A DNA stretch of 64,000 nucleotides from Archangium violaceum (GTDB taxonomy: Bacteria; Myxococcota; Myxococcia; Myxococcales; Myxococcaceae): NCBI RefSeq assembly GCF_016859125.1, contig NZ_CP069338.1, forward strand, positions 10,481,501-10,545,500, read 5' to 3'. Both the position numbers and the translations under genes were made by a program. The notes below the pieces were generated by a model that saw nothing but the letters and a program-made list of their open reading frames with translations, was not told the DNA's origin and made no database searches. Shown piece by piece: positions 1 to 7,985 of the stretch. Within the stretch, counting starts at the first letter, position 1, and each line of letters starts with the position of its first letter.

Positions 1-1
1 C

Positions 2-427
2 GGTGTGCTGCCCCAGGGTTGGCTGCGCGGCGCCGAGGGTTCGACGCGGTTGAGCGACGACGTGTTCGGCCCCTCGTTGACGCTGATCGGCTTCGGCCTG
101 GACGCCGGCGCGCGGCTCGACGAGGCGACGCGGGCCGACTTCGCCGCTTGCGGCGGCAAGGTCGTGCAGATCCGCCATCGCGGCCAGCGCCTGCATCGAG
201 CGGCGCACGGCGACTCCTGGGAGGACCTGCACGAAGCGCTGATTCCAGGCGCGGCCCCCTTCGGCTGGGCGGCGATCGTACGCCCGGACCGCACCGTGCT
301 GCACGACGGTCCAGTGACCGAGGTGAATCGCCTCGTGCGCGAAGCGCTCGTTCTGCTCGGCGCGCCACGAGCGGCCGACATCGCCCCCGCCCTCCCCTAC
401 CGCATGAACGATGGAGCGGTCCTATGA
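2..427 (+). CDS. FAD-dependent aromatic hydroxylase, C-terminal part (MhpA-like), 5' partial
   Basis: Only the last ~141 codons are in the window, and the gene begins upstream of position 1. The residues resemble the C-terminal thioredoxin-like region of class A flavin monooxygenases of the 3-(3-hydroxyphenyl)propionate hydroxylase/phenol hydroxylase type, with a hydrophobic LTLIGFGLDAG strand and a late GWAAIVRPDRTV segment like the usual ALVRPDGxVAWR strand. Such enzymes add a hydroxyl group to an aromatic ring using NAD(P)H and O2, preparing it for ring cleavage. The stop codon overlaps the next start (ATGA at 424-427), so it is translationally coupled to the ring-cleavage dioxygenase. The FAD-binding GxGxxG and GD motifs lie outside the window, so the assignment rests on the C-terminal pattern and context. 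Confidence 0.6.
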   Translation, partial: GVLPQGWLRGAEGSTRLSDDVFGPSLTLIGFGLDAGARLDEATRADFAACGGKVVQIRHRGQRLHRAAHGDSWEDLHEALIPGAAPFGWAAIVRPDRTVLHDGPVTEVNRLVREALVLLGAPRAADIAPALPYRMNDGAVL

Positions 428-1497
428 CGAGACTTCCGACCCCCCACCCTGCCCGTCATCCCAACCCGACGGTGAAGGCGCAGGCACTCGCCTACCTGAT
501 GTTCGAGCGTCCCGATCTCGAGCTCACCGAGCGCTTCCTCGCGGACTTCGGCCTGCGCGTGGTCGCGCGCACGAACGAAGCGCTATTCCTGCGCGGCACG
601 GCACCCACGCCGTTCTGCTATGTCGCACTCCGAGGCAACAAACCGCGCTTCGTCGGCTTCGGCCTGCGCCTGGGTTCGCGCGAGGACCTGGAGAAACTCG
701 CGACGTTGCCAGGCGCCTCGGAGATCGAGCCGGTGCCCTGGCCGGGCGGCGGTGAGCGCATCCGCCTGACCGATCCTTCCGGATTCACGGTGCACGCCGT
801 GTCCGGCGCGGCCGAGGCCACGGGACTGCCGCACCGAGCGCCGGTGCAGCTCAACTTCGCGGACGAGCGCCCGCGCATCAACGACACGCAGCGGCCACCC
901 GTCTCCCCGCCGGAAGTCATCCGCCTGGGCCACGTGGTGCTCGAAGTGACGGACTTCCAGGCGACCGCCGACTGGTACACGCGGCACTTCGGCTTCATCC
1001 CCTCCGACGTGCAGGTCCTGCCGGATGGCTCGCCGGCCGTCGCCTTCATGCGCCTGGATCTCGGCGACCGTCCGGCCGACCATCACACGCTGGCCCTGGC
1101 GCAGGGCGTGGTGCCGACCTACAGCCACAGCGCCTACGAAGTCGTGGACGCGGACGCCGTCGGCATGGGTCAGCGCGTGCTGCGCGACAAGGGGTGGAGG
1201 CATGCCTGGGGCATCGGCCGCCACATCCTCGGCAGCCAGATCTTCGACTACTGGCACGACCCCTACGGCGACAAGCATGAGCACTACACCGATGGCGATC
1301 TCTTCACCGCTGACGTGGCCACTGGCATCCACCCGACCTCTCGCGACGCGATGGCGCAATGGGGCCAGCCGATGCCACGCGGCTTCACCCAGCCCAGGCT
1401 CACGCCAGCGACTCTCATCCGGACCCTGCGCCACCTGCGCCGTAGCCCGGACCTGAGCGTCGGCAAGCTGATCACGCTGGCACGTCTGTTTGGCTAG
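424..1497 (+). CDS. VOC-family extradiol ring-cleavage dioxygenase
   Basis: A 357-residue protein with two vicinal-oxygen-chelate modules. The N-terminal one (about residues 15-130) looks non-catalytic, and the C-terminal one (about 160-300) carries the likely Fe(II) ligands: His in LGHVVLEV, His in TYSHSAYEV and Glu in GDKHEHYTDGD. This is the two-His-one-Glu arrangement of type I extradiol dioxygenases such as catechol and biphenyl-2,3-diol dioxygenases, which cleave catechols next to the hydroxyls. The length is slightly above the usual ~300 because of a C-terminal tail (about 300-357). The ATG at 424 overlaps the upstream stop and is the only start consistent with the module boundary. The flanking hydroxylase and FAH hydrolase support a meta-cleavage pathway. 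The substrate cannot be read from the sequence. Confidence 0.8.
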   Translation: MTRLPTPHPARHPNPTVKAQALAYLMFERPDLELTERFLADFGLRVVARTNEALFLRGTAPTPFCYVALRGNKPRFVGFGLRLGSREDLEKLATLPGASEIEPVPWPGGGERIRLTDPSGFTVHAVSGAAEATGLPHRAPVQLNFADERPRINDTQRPPVSPPEVIRLGHVVLEVTDFQATADWYTRHFGFIPSDVQVLPDGSPAVAFMRLDLGDRPADHHTLALAQGVVPTYSHSAYEVVDADAVGMGQRVLRDKGWRHAWGIGRHILGSQIFDYWHDPYGDKHEHYTDGDLFTADVATGIHPTSRDAMAQWGQPMPRGFTQPRLTPATLIRTLRHLRRSPDLSVGKLITLARLFG

Positions 1498-1518
1498 ACA
1501 CCTTCGAGGGAGACCGTC

Positions 1519-2484
1519 ATGGCATTGCATGTCGTGCGCTTCGAGCATCAGGGCCGCGCCCGGTGGGGCGTGATACGCGAGAACCGGATCACACCGGTTC
1601 CAGCCGACTTCGCGACCACGGGTGATTTCATCCGCGGCACGAGCATCGGCGAGCTTTCCACGCTTTCGGGCCCGAGCCTCGCCGAAACAGAGGTCAAGCT
1701 GCTTTCGCCGGTAACGCGCAACCAGCAGTTCGTCTGCCAGGGCGCGAACTACCGGCAGCACATGATCGAGTCCGGCATGGATCCGGACACCAAGACCTTC
1801 AACATGATCTTCACCAAGGCGCAGAGCTGCATCGTGCCCGCGGACAGCGAACTGGTGAAGCCCTCGCACGTGCGCTTCCTGGACTACGAAATCGAGCTGG
1901 GCCTGGTGCTCAAACGCGAGCTCGACCGCGGGGTCACGGTCACCCAGGCCAACCTGCACGAGTTCATCGCCGGCATCGTCATCGTCAACGACTACTCGGC
2001 GCGCGACGTTCAGATTCCGCAGATGCAGTTCTACAAGGGGAAGAGCTACCGTACCTTCGGACCGGTCGGCCCCTATCTGTGCCTGCTGGAGGCCCAGGAC
2101 ATCCCACGGCTCGAGCAACTCCAGCTCACGCTCACGGTGAACGGAGAGGTACGGCAGCGGGACTCCACCGCCAACCTCGTGTTCGGCCCGGCGGAGACGC
2201 TCACCGAGCTCTCGGGCCTGCAGGACTTCTTCGCCGGGGACTTGATCGCCACCGGAACGCCAGCCGGTTGCGCGCTCTCCATCCCCTCCCCCGCCATGCA
2301 GCGCATGGGAGCGCTCCTACCGGAAAAGAAGAAGTGGGAGCTCTTCGTGAAGGTTCAGGCGCGGAGGACCCAATACTTGAAGGCTGGCGACGTGGTCGAG
2401 TCACGCATTGTCAGCCCAGACGGCGCCATCAACCTCGGTGTGCAGCGCAACCACGTCGTGGACGAATCCCGAGGAGCTCACTGA
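1519..2484 (+). CDS. fumarylacetoacetate hydrolase-family protein
   Basis: A 321-residue cytoplasmic enzyme with the FAH fold. The core shows FLDYEIELGLVLKRE, where the glutamates are the metal ligands of the family, then VNDYSARDVQ, then GDLIATGTPAG near the C-terminus. Family members hydrolyse or decarboxylate acylpyruvates and oxo-dienoates produced after ring cleavage (HpcE, MhpD-related and acylpyruvase types). It sits 21 bases after the dioxygenase, with a GAGGGAGA ribosome-binding site before the ATG, and its stop overlaps the next start by one base (TGATG). It probably acts on the ring-cleavage product or a later acylpyruvate. Which reaction it performs is an inference. Confidence 0.85.
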   Translation: MALHVVRFEHQGRARWGVIRENRITPVPADFATTGDFIRGTSIGELSTLSGPSLAETEVKLLSPVTRNQQFVCQGANYRQHMIESGMDPDTKTFNMIFTKAQSCIVPADSELVKPSHVRFLDYEIELGLVLKRELDRGVTVTQANLHEFIAGIVIVNDYSARDVQIPQMQFYKGKSYRTFGPVGPYLCLLEAQDIPRLEQLQLTLTVNGEVRQRDSTANLVFGPAETLTELSGLQDFFAGDLIATGTPAGCALSIPSPAMQRMGALLPEKKKWELFVKVQARRTQYLKAGDVVESRIVSPDGAINLGVQRNHVVDESRGAH

Positions 2485-3506
2485 TGCGATATTCATTGCT
2501 GCTCCTACCGCTCGCGCTCTTCCTGATCGGCTACGCCGCCTATGATCCCTACGTCGATAGCAAGATTCGGCAGACGCTGGAGCATGCGAACGCACCGGTA
2601 GAGCTCGGTCCCGGCCTCCATCTCGTGCTGTGCGGGACCGGAACGCCGCAGGCCGACGAGAAGCACCTGCCTCCCTGTCTGGCGATCGTCGCTGGGGATC
2701 AACTCCTGGTCTTCGATGCGGGCGAGGGCACCAGCCGCAGTCTGAATCTGCTGGGCCTGCACACGCGCGAAGTCGATGCGGTGTTCATCACCCATTGGCA
2801 TTCAGACCACTTCGGGGGGCTCGACATGCTCATCAACGACTCCTGGATCTACGGCCGGAAGACCGCGCTGCCGGTCTATGGTCCGAGAGGGGTGCAGCAG
2901 GTGCTTACCGGGCTCGCGCAGGCCTACAGCATCGATATCGGCTTCCGCACGGCCGGTCGTCCGGACCAACTGAGGGCAGAACAAGCCGCCACCACCGCGC
3001 ACGAGGTAGAACCCACCGCACACGGCGAGCTCCGGGAGATCTACCGGGCGGGCGACGTTCGCGTCAGCGCCTTTCTCGTCGAGCACGAGCCCGTCACGCC
3101 CGCGTTGGGTTACCGCATCGACTACGCGGGCCAGAGCATCGTGATCTCGGGCGATACCAAGGTGTCCCCGCATGTCGCCGCGGCTGCCGCGGGTGCGGAC
3201 ATCCTCGTCCACGAAGCCTTGTGCCGTGCGCTGATCGATCGTGCGCTCGAGGTCGGCAAGCGAGAGGGCTACACCGGTCAATCCCAGCACATCGCGGAGA
3301 TCATCCACTACCACGCGGACACACTCGAGCTGGCGAAGCTGGCTGAACGCGCCGGAGTGAAGACGCTGGTGCTGACCCATCTGATCCCCAGCCCGCCGAA
3401 CTGGCTCGCGGAGAAGGTCTTCGAGCGCGGCATGAGCGAGCACTACCACGGACGAGTCGTGGTGGGCCGAGACCGACTGCGCATCACCCTGCCGCCGAAG
3501 CCCTGA
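2484..3506 (+). CDS. metallo-beta-lactamase-fold hydrolase, membrane-anchored or exported
   Basis: A 340-residue protein that begins with a hydrophobic segment (residues 2-20, LLLLPLALFLIGYAAY), so it is probably exported or anchored. The fold is that of the RNase Z/arylsulfatase-like branch of the metallo-beta-lactamase family: LVLCGTGTPQ, the zinc motif THWHSDHFGGLD, a later His in VEHEPVTPALGYRI, ISGDTK (bridging Asp), and THLIPSPP near the C-terminus. The start is the ATG overlapping the FAH stop by one base, so it is a coupled member of the aromatic-catabolism operon. It may serve as a C-C bond or ester hydrolase for the ring-cleavage product in place of an alpha/beta hydrolase, but that is conjecture from position. 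Confidence 0.8.
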   Translation: MRYSLLLLPLALFLIGYAAYDPYVDSKIRQTLEHANAPVELGPGLHLVLCGTGTPQADEKHLPPCLAIVAGDQLLVFDAGEGTSRSLNLLGLHTREVDAVFITHWHSDHFGGLDMLINDSWIYGRKTALPVYGPRGVQQVLTGLAQAYSIDIGFRTAGRPDQLRAEQAATTAHEVEPTAHGELREIYRAGDVRVSAFLVEHEPVTPALGYRIDYAGQSIVISGDTKVSPHVAAAAAGADILVHEALCRALIDRALEVGKREGYTGQSQHIAEIIHYHADTLELAKLAERAGVKTLVLTHLIPSPPNWLAEKVFERGMSEHYHGRVVVGRDRLRITLPPKP

Positions 3507-3532
3507 AGAAGCCGAAGAGACACGAAAAGGAT

Positions 3533-4387
3533 ATGGCGATGGATACCAGGACACCGCGCCGCTGGAAGAATGCCCGTACGTCCAGCATGCAAGGCAAGAC
3601 AATCATCATCACGGGAGCTTCCGCGGGGATCGGGGAAGAGCTCGCCGTTACGCTCGCCTCACGAGGTGCGAACCTGGTGCTCGCGGCGAGGGGCGAGGAG
3701 GCGCTTGCCCAGGTGAAGCGGCGGTGCGAGCAGTCCGGGGGACGCGCCATCGCCGTGGGGACGGACGTCACGGATCTAGAGGCGTGCCGGCGCCTGGTCG
3801 AGCGCGCCGTCGAGGCCTTCGGTGGCGTCGACATCCTCATCAACAACGCGGGCATCTCCATGTGGGTGCGCTTCGAGGAGGTGACCGACCTCTCGCTCTT
3901 CGACCGTGTCATGCGCGTGAACTACCTGGGCTCCGTGTACTGCACCCATTACGCCCTGCCCCATATCAAGGCGCGCAAGGGGCTCCTGGTGGCCATCTCC
4001 TCGCTCACCGGGAAGACCGGGGTGCCCACACGGTCCGGCTACGCCGCGAGCAAACACGCCATGCAGGGGTTCTTCGACTCACTGCGCATCGAGCTGCTCG
4101 GCACGGGCGTGGACGTGCTGGTCGTGTCTCCCGGGTTCGTCGCCACGGACATCCGCGCGCGGGCGCTCGGTCCTGACGGCCAGCCACTCCTGGAGAGCAA
4201 GCGCGACGAGGACCGCGACACCATGGACGTGGATACCTGCGTGGCGTGGATCACTCGCGCCATGGAGAACCGCGAGCGTGAGGTGGTGATGACGGCCAGG
4301 GCGAAGGTGAGCATGTTTCTCAAGCTCGTCGCGCCAGGGCTGGTCGATCGCATCGTGCTCCGGACCCTTCGGGAGAAGGGTTCGTAG
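3533..4387 (+). CDS. short-chain dehydrogenase/reductase (SDR)
   Basis: A classical SDR of 284 residues. It shows the TGASAGIG nucleotide-binding motif near residue 26, NNAG, a catalytic serine in ISSLTGKTG and YAASK with the catalytic Tyr and Lys. It would oxidise or reduce an alcohol/carbonyl with NAD(P)(H). The first 18 residues before MQGKTIIITG are unusual for the family, so the true start may be the ATG at 3587. The ATG at 3533 is kept because AAAAGG lies just ahead of it. The gene follows the hydrolase by 26 bases in the same direction and probably ends the operon. It converges with the methyltransferase gene ending at 4402. Confidence 0.85.
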   Translation: MAMDTRTPRRWKNARTSSMQGKTIIITGASAGIGEELAVTLASRGANLVLAARGEEALAQVKRRCEQSGGRAIAVGTDVTDLEACRRLVERAVEAFGGVDILINNAGISMWVRFEEVTDLSLFDRVMRVNYLGSVYCTHYALPHIKARKGLLVAISSLTGKTGVPTRSGYAASKHAMQGFFDSLRIELLGTGVDVLVVSPGFVATDIRARALGPDGQPLLESKRDEDRDTMDVDTCVAWITRAMENREREVVMTARAKVSMFLKLVAPGLVDRIVLRTLREKGS

Positions 4388-4401
4388 CCGGACGCGCCTG
4401 C

Positions 4402-5196
4402 CTACTCCACCATCGCGCTGACCTCGTGGGAGAACGCCTGCTCGTCATTGGCGTGGATGACGAGCGGGGGCAGCACGCTCAGCCCGGTGGGAGCGCCCTT
4501 CACGGCGTGCATCAACACGAGCTTCGCGGGGCGCCCCGAGCGCGAGTGCACCATGCGCACGGTCCTCGGCTCCAGCCTCCCCACGCGCAGCGCGGCCATC
4601 AGCTCGGACAGCCGTGAGGCCGGGTACACCACGCAGAAGCTCCCCCGGCACCGCAGGAGATACGCCGCCGAGCGCACCACGTCCTCGAGCTCGCAGGCGA
4701 TCTCGTGCCGCGCGATGGCCTTCTCCATGTCCGTGCTGATCCTCCCCTGCTCCCGCGCCCGGTACGGCGGGTTGCACAGCACGTGGGAGAAGCTCGCCTT
4801 CGGGAACAGCCGGGACACGCAGCACAGGTCGCCCCGCACCAGCGACACCTCCCGCTCGCAGCGGTTGAGGTACACGTTGCGCTCGGCGAGGGAGAACAGG
4901 CTCGGCTGCAACTCCAGCCCGGTGATGCTGTCGCAGCCCAACCGCCGCGCCAGGATGAGCGGGATGATGCCGCAGCCCGTGCCCAGGTCCATCAACGGCC
5001 CCCGGATCGTCCCGGCATCGTAGACGGCGAAGTGCGCGAGCAGCACCGGATCCAACGTGAAGCGATAGCCGCGGCGGCGCTGGAGCACCTTCACCTCACC
5101 GCCACAGATGGAATCGAGCGTCTCTCCGGCCCCGGGCCGGAGCTCGAGCGGCATGCGCTGGGGCCACTCCAGCGCTTCTGTCAGCAGGACGCCCAC
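4402..5196 (-). CDS. TrmN6/YfiC-like SAM-dependent methyltransferase
   Basis: A Rossmann-fold methyltransferase of about 264 residues. Motif I is LMDLGTGCGIIPLILA, motif II is the acidic end of ITGLELQ, and motif IV is VLCNPPYRAR. The NPPY tetrad marks enzymes that methylate the exocyclic amine of adenine or a side-chain amide. The region just before motif I (GYRFTLDPVLLAHF) is typical of tRNA1(Val) adenine-37 N6-methyltransferase and its relatives. The GTG at 5196 lies 8 bases after the DUF1015 stop. An ATG at 5154 is an alternative that loses 14 poorly conserved residues. It probably forms a two-gene unit with the upstream DUF1015 gene. The substrate (tRNA or other) is inferred. Confidence 0.78.
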   Translation of the reverse strand: MGVLLTEALEWPQRMPLELRPGAGETLDSICGGEVKVLQRRRGYRFTLDPVLLAHFAVYDAGTIRGPLMDLGTGCGIIPLILARRLGCDSITGLELQPSLFSLAERNVYLNRCEREVSLVRGDLCCVSRLFPKASFSHVLCNPPYRAREQGRISTDMEKAIARHEIACELEDVVRSAAYLLRCRGSFCVVYPASRLSELMAALRVGRLEPRTVRMVHSRSGRPAKLVLMHAVKGAPTGLSVLPPLVIHANDEQAFSHEVSAMVE

Positions 5197-5203
5197 TCCG
5201 GGA

Positions 5204-6349
5204 CTAGGCCTCTGGATCCAGGAATAGGAGTCCCGCCGGTGGCGCGGGCTCCACCCGGAGCGTCTTGGGTGGCAGCGTCTGCGCCGCCTCCATCACCGCG
5301 CGCACCTCCCAGAGGGGCGGCGGGTTGAGCGCGAAGCCCACCTGGAACATCCCCGCGTGGACGCCTCGCACCAATGACTCCAGCCCCTGCACCGCGAACA
5401 CCTGTGGGTGACCGGGATCCTCGGGATCCTTGATGCCCAGCACCGTGCGCAGTACCAGCGCGTTGAGCAGCGCCAGGTCCAGGCTGCGCAGCGTCGGGTT
5501 GCGCGGCGCGGCCTTCAGGTGCGCCAGATCCAACCCCTGACGGAAGCGGAGGATCTTCCCCCGCCCTCCAGGCAGCACCAGCATCACCGCGTGGTGTCCA
5601 CGCACCAGCGTGGCCAGCCGCTCGTTCGCCAGCGCCACGCCTCGAGGTGTCGTGAGTGGCTCCTCCAGGTCATAGATGCGCGCGTACGCCGTCACGAGCG
5701 CGAGGAACGTCTCCTCCTCGAAGGTCTCCAGCCCCTGGATGGCACGGTGCACCGGCTCGAAGTGTAGCCCCGGATCCGACAGCGGCACGATGGCGGCCAG
5801 ACTGGGCCTGCGCTCATCCAGCTCGGCAAGGGGACGCAGTGGCGCATCGTCGAGCACCTCCTGGATGCGCCGGGCCATCGGCGAGGGCTCGATGCGCCGC
5901 AGCGACACCGGGGCATCCTCGAACGTGCCCTGCCACACGACGCTGCTACGCTCGGCCGCCTCCGCCAGCAGGGCGCGGAGCACCCCATGATCATCCGCCG
6001 CCAGGGTGACGGCCGGCTCCACCTGCGCCGAGCGGGGCCGGTAGGGCTCGGTCTCCAGGGGCTCGGCCGCGTCGGATGCCAGGCCGCACAGGAGGAAGCG
6101 CACCGGCGGTCCTCCGAGCCCGCCCGCCTGGCTGTACACCTCGGCCAGATACAGGGCCGGCCTCGTGTCGCGAAGGACCGCGCCCGCCGCCCTCAACCGC
6201 CCCAGCTCGGCCGTGGGGTCCACCCGATCCAACAGCGGGCGGATGAACGAGGACCGGGGCGGCGCGTTGAACGGACAACCCGCCTCATCGGCCGACAGGT
6301 GCGATTCGAGAGAAGGGAGCAGTGCGGAGAAAGGGAGGACACGCGCCAT
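5204..6349 (-). CDS. DUF1015-family protein
   Basis: A 381-residue cytoplasmic protein starting MARVLPFSALLPS, which matches the family opening (xxVxPFxALRP). It ends with a segment containing VRGVHAGMFQVGFALNPPP and MEAAQTLPPKTLRVEPAP, equivalent to the usual C-terminal VMPPKSTYFYPK-type motif. DUF1015 proteins often sit beside serine or phosphonate metabolism genes in other phyla, but no reaction is established. The family tail is normally PPKSTyFyPK; here it is PPKTLRVEPAPPAGLLF, so it has diverged. The ATG at 6349 was chosen; a GTG six bases upstream is in frame. It is followed closely by the TrmN6-like gene. Confidence 0.65.
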   Translation of the reverse strand: MARVLPFSALLPSLESHLSADEAGCPFNAPPRSSFIRPLLDRVDPTAELGRLRAAGAVLRDTRPALYLAEVYSQAGGLGGPPVRFLLCGLASDAAEPLETEPYRPRSAQVEPAVTLAADDHGVLRALLAEAAERSSVVWQGTFEDAPVSLRRIEPSPMARRIQEVLDDAPLRPLAELDERRPSLAAIVPLSDPGLHFEPVHRAIQGLETFEEETFLALVTAYARIYDLEEPLTTPRGVALANERLATLVRGHHAVMLVLPGGRGKILRFRQGLDLAHLKAAPRNPTLRSLDLALLNALVLRTVLGIKDPEDPGHPQVFAVQGLESLVRGVHAGMFQVGFALNPPPLWEVRAVMEAAQTLPPKTLRVEPAPPAGLLFLDPEA

Positions 6350-6415
6350 ATCCACAACAATGTGAATGCGCCCTCGCCCCGGCCACCGGGCCCTCTCGGC
6401 CGCTCGGCGGACGAG

Positions 6416-7447
6416 CTACCACCAGACGCAGCGGTAGGCCTTGGAGCGTCTCGAGCCGCTCCGCGCCATGTTGGGGCGCTCGGCGGCCTCCTCCCAGAGG
6501 AGGCTCACGGTGGTGATGGCACCCGCCGAGCCGAGGAAGGACAGCACGTAGGGGGTGGGCTGGTCGAAGCCGCCGAGCACCAGCGCGGACAGCGCCAGCA
6601 CCACGGCGCCCACGCCCGCGCCGAAGAGGTTCGCCCGCATGATCTGCGAGGGCGTGGGGTTGTATTTCATCGTGGCCAGCGCGAGCGCCGTCGCCCCAAT
6701 CCCCGGCGCGATGAGCAGCGAGTCCACCCACGTCTTCCCTTCGATCTTCGAGCCGGAGAAGTGGACGATGGCCAGCAGCAGCGCGCCGTAGATGAGGCCC
6801 CACCCGCCACCCGAGGCGATCAGCAGGCCATCATCCAGCGGCAGCTGGCCGCCGCCGACGGCCGCGGTGAGCCACGCGCCCAACTCGGCGCCCACCAGGG
6901 CGGACCAGGTCAGCAGGCTCTGATCACGCGTGAGCATGTCCATGAAGCCACCGGCGAACATGCCGCCGATGACGGAGTTGGCGATGCCGAAGTAGCTCAT
7001 CGGCCTGTCCACCCAGTTGTGGAACTGCCACCACGCGGACGCGCCGAAGCCGAGCCCCGCGCCAATGAGCGTGCCCGCCAGCATGGCCTCGCGCGCGCTG
7101 CGATCGAAGTTGAAGCCGTTGGCCATCCCCTGGGTGAAGAAGCCGCCCAGGGCCCCCATGAGGGAGTGGTGCATGATGAAGGTGAGGCTGCCCGGCCCGG
7201 ACAGGAACGCGCCGTAACGCACCCGGCCATCGAGGATGGCGCCATCCTCGCTCTCGGGTATCGAGGTGGCGGCGGGAGGCAGCTGCTCCTCCTGGGAGAG
7301 CGGCGCCTGGGGCTCGGTGCGCAGCGAGGCCGTGTCCGGTGGAAGCACCGGCGCATCGGCGGAATACTCCTCCTGGGCCCGGGCGACGCCCGGCGCGGCG
7401 AGCAGGAGGACGACGGCGAAGGACAACCAACGGGTCAACGAGGACAC
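6416..7447 (-). CDS. multi-spanning membrane protein with signal peptide, unknown function
   Basis: A 343-residue protein with a clear signal peptide (LSFAVVLLLAAPGVARA, cleavage near residue 25). A Pro/Glu-rich segment follows to about residue 70, then six to eight hydrophobic Gly/Ala-rich segments (for example MLAGTLIGAGLGFGASAWW, WSALVGAELGAWLTAAVGG, GIGATALALA, AVVLALSALVLGGF). The C-terminus is short and basic. I do not recognise the family. The GTG at 7447 is preferred because AAGGAG lies 9 bases before it, while the upstream in-frame GTG at 7471 lacks such a site and would spoil the signal peptide. It is divergent from the polyhydroxyalkanoate-system gene. The glycine-rich helices suggest a membrane bundle, but nothing points to transport or catalysis. 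Confidence 0.7.
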   Translation of the reverse strand: MSSLTRWLSFAVVLLLAAPGVARAQEEYSADAPVLPPDTASLRTEPQAPLSQEEQLPPAATSIPESEDGAILDGRVRYGAFLSGPGSLTFIMHHSLMGALGGFFTQGMANGFNFDRSAREAMLAGTLIGAGLGFGASAWWQFHNWVDRPMSYFGIANSVIGGMFAGGFMDMLTRDQSLLTWSALVGAELGAWLTAAVGGGQLPLDDGLLIASGGGWGLIYGALLLAIVHFSGSKIEGKTWVDSLLIAPGIGATALALATMKYNPTPSQIMRANLFGAGVGAVVLALSALVLGGFDQPTPYVLSFLGSAGAITTVSLLWEEAAERPNMARSGSRRSKAYRCVWW

Positions 7448-7660
7448 TCGAATCACTCCTTGTCCGGACACGGGGCGGCATCAAACCCCAATCGGGGACC
7501 GATGCAGCGGGAATCTCGTGGATTCGGGGGAGCGTGGATCCGACAGAAAGTCACAGCACTGTTGACTTCCGCGCGCCCGGCGGCGAGACCCGGGTTCCCC
7601 TACCGCCCGGGGATCGATAGACAGACCGGGCGGGAACATCACGACTCCCAGGAGCGCCAT

Positions 7661-7981
7661 ATGGGCATGATGAAGTTCGAGGTCCCCCACACCCTCTCCA
7701 AGGACGACGCCAGGAAGCGCGTCGAGCAGCTCCTCAAGTACTGGACGGACAAGTACGGCGTGAAGGCCGACTGGTCCGGTGACGGAGCGAAGGTGATCGG
7801 CAAGGTGATGGGCATCAACCTGGATGCCAGCTTCACCATCACCGACGGTGCCATCCAGGGCGAGGGCACCGACCCCGGCATGCTGCTGCGCGGCCAGGCC
7901 AAGTCCTACCTGCAGAAGAAGTTCAGCACCGTGCTCGACCCGAGCAAGAGCGCCGACGAGGTGGACAAGGGCCTGGCGTAG
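7661..7981 (+). CDS. polyhydroxyalkanoic acid system family protein
   Basis: A 106-residue soluble protein whose pattern fits the small PHA_gran_rgn family: EVPHTLSKDDARKRVEQLL, then DWSGDGAKVIGKVMGI, then FTITDGAIQGEG and a C-terminal helix with AKSYLQKKFSTVL. Members are found near polyhydroxyalkanoate genes in other proteobacteria, but their biochemical role is unclear. The ATG at 7661 is preceded by CAGGAG at a good distance. The 5' region (7448-7660) shared with the divergent membrane protein contains a TTGACT at 7562-7567 but no convincing -10. The gene converges with frzF, their stops being 4 bases apart. No PHA synthase gene is in the window. Confidence 0.75.
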   Translation: MGMMKFEVPHTLSKDDARKRVEQLLKYWTDKYGVKADWSGDGAKVIGKVMGINLDASFTITDGAIQGEGTDPGMLLRGQAKSYLQKKFSTVLDPSKSADEVDKGLA

Positions 7982-7985
7982 CGGC

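Noticed and set aside
7562-7590. TTGACT upstream of the polyhydroxyalkanoate-system gene as a promoter
   Set aside because: No acceptable -10 at 16-18 bases; left as a chance match.
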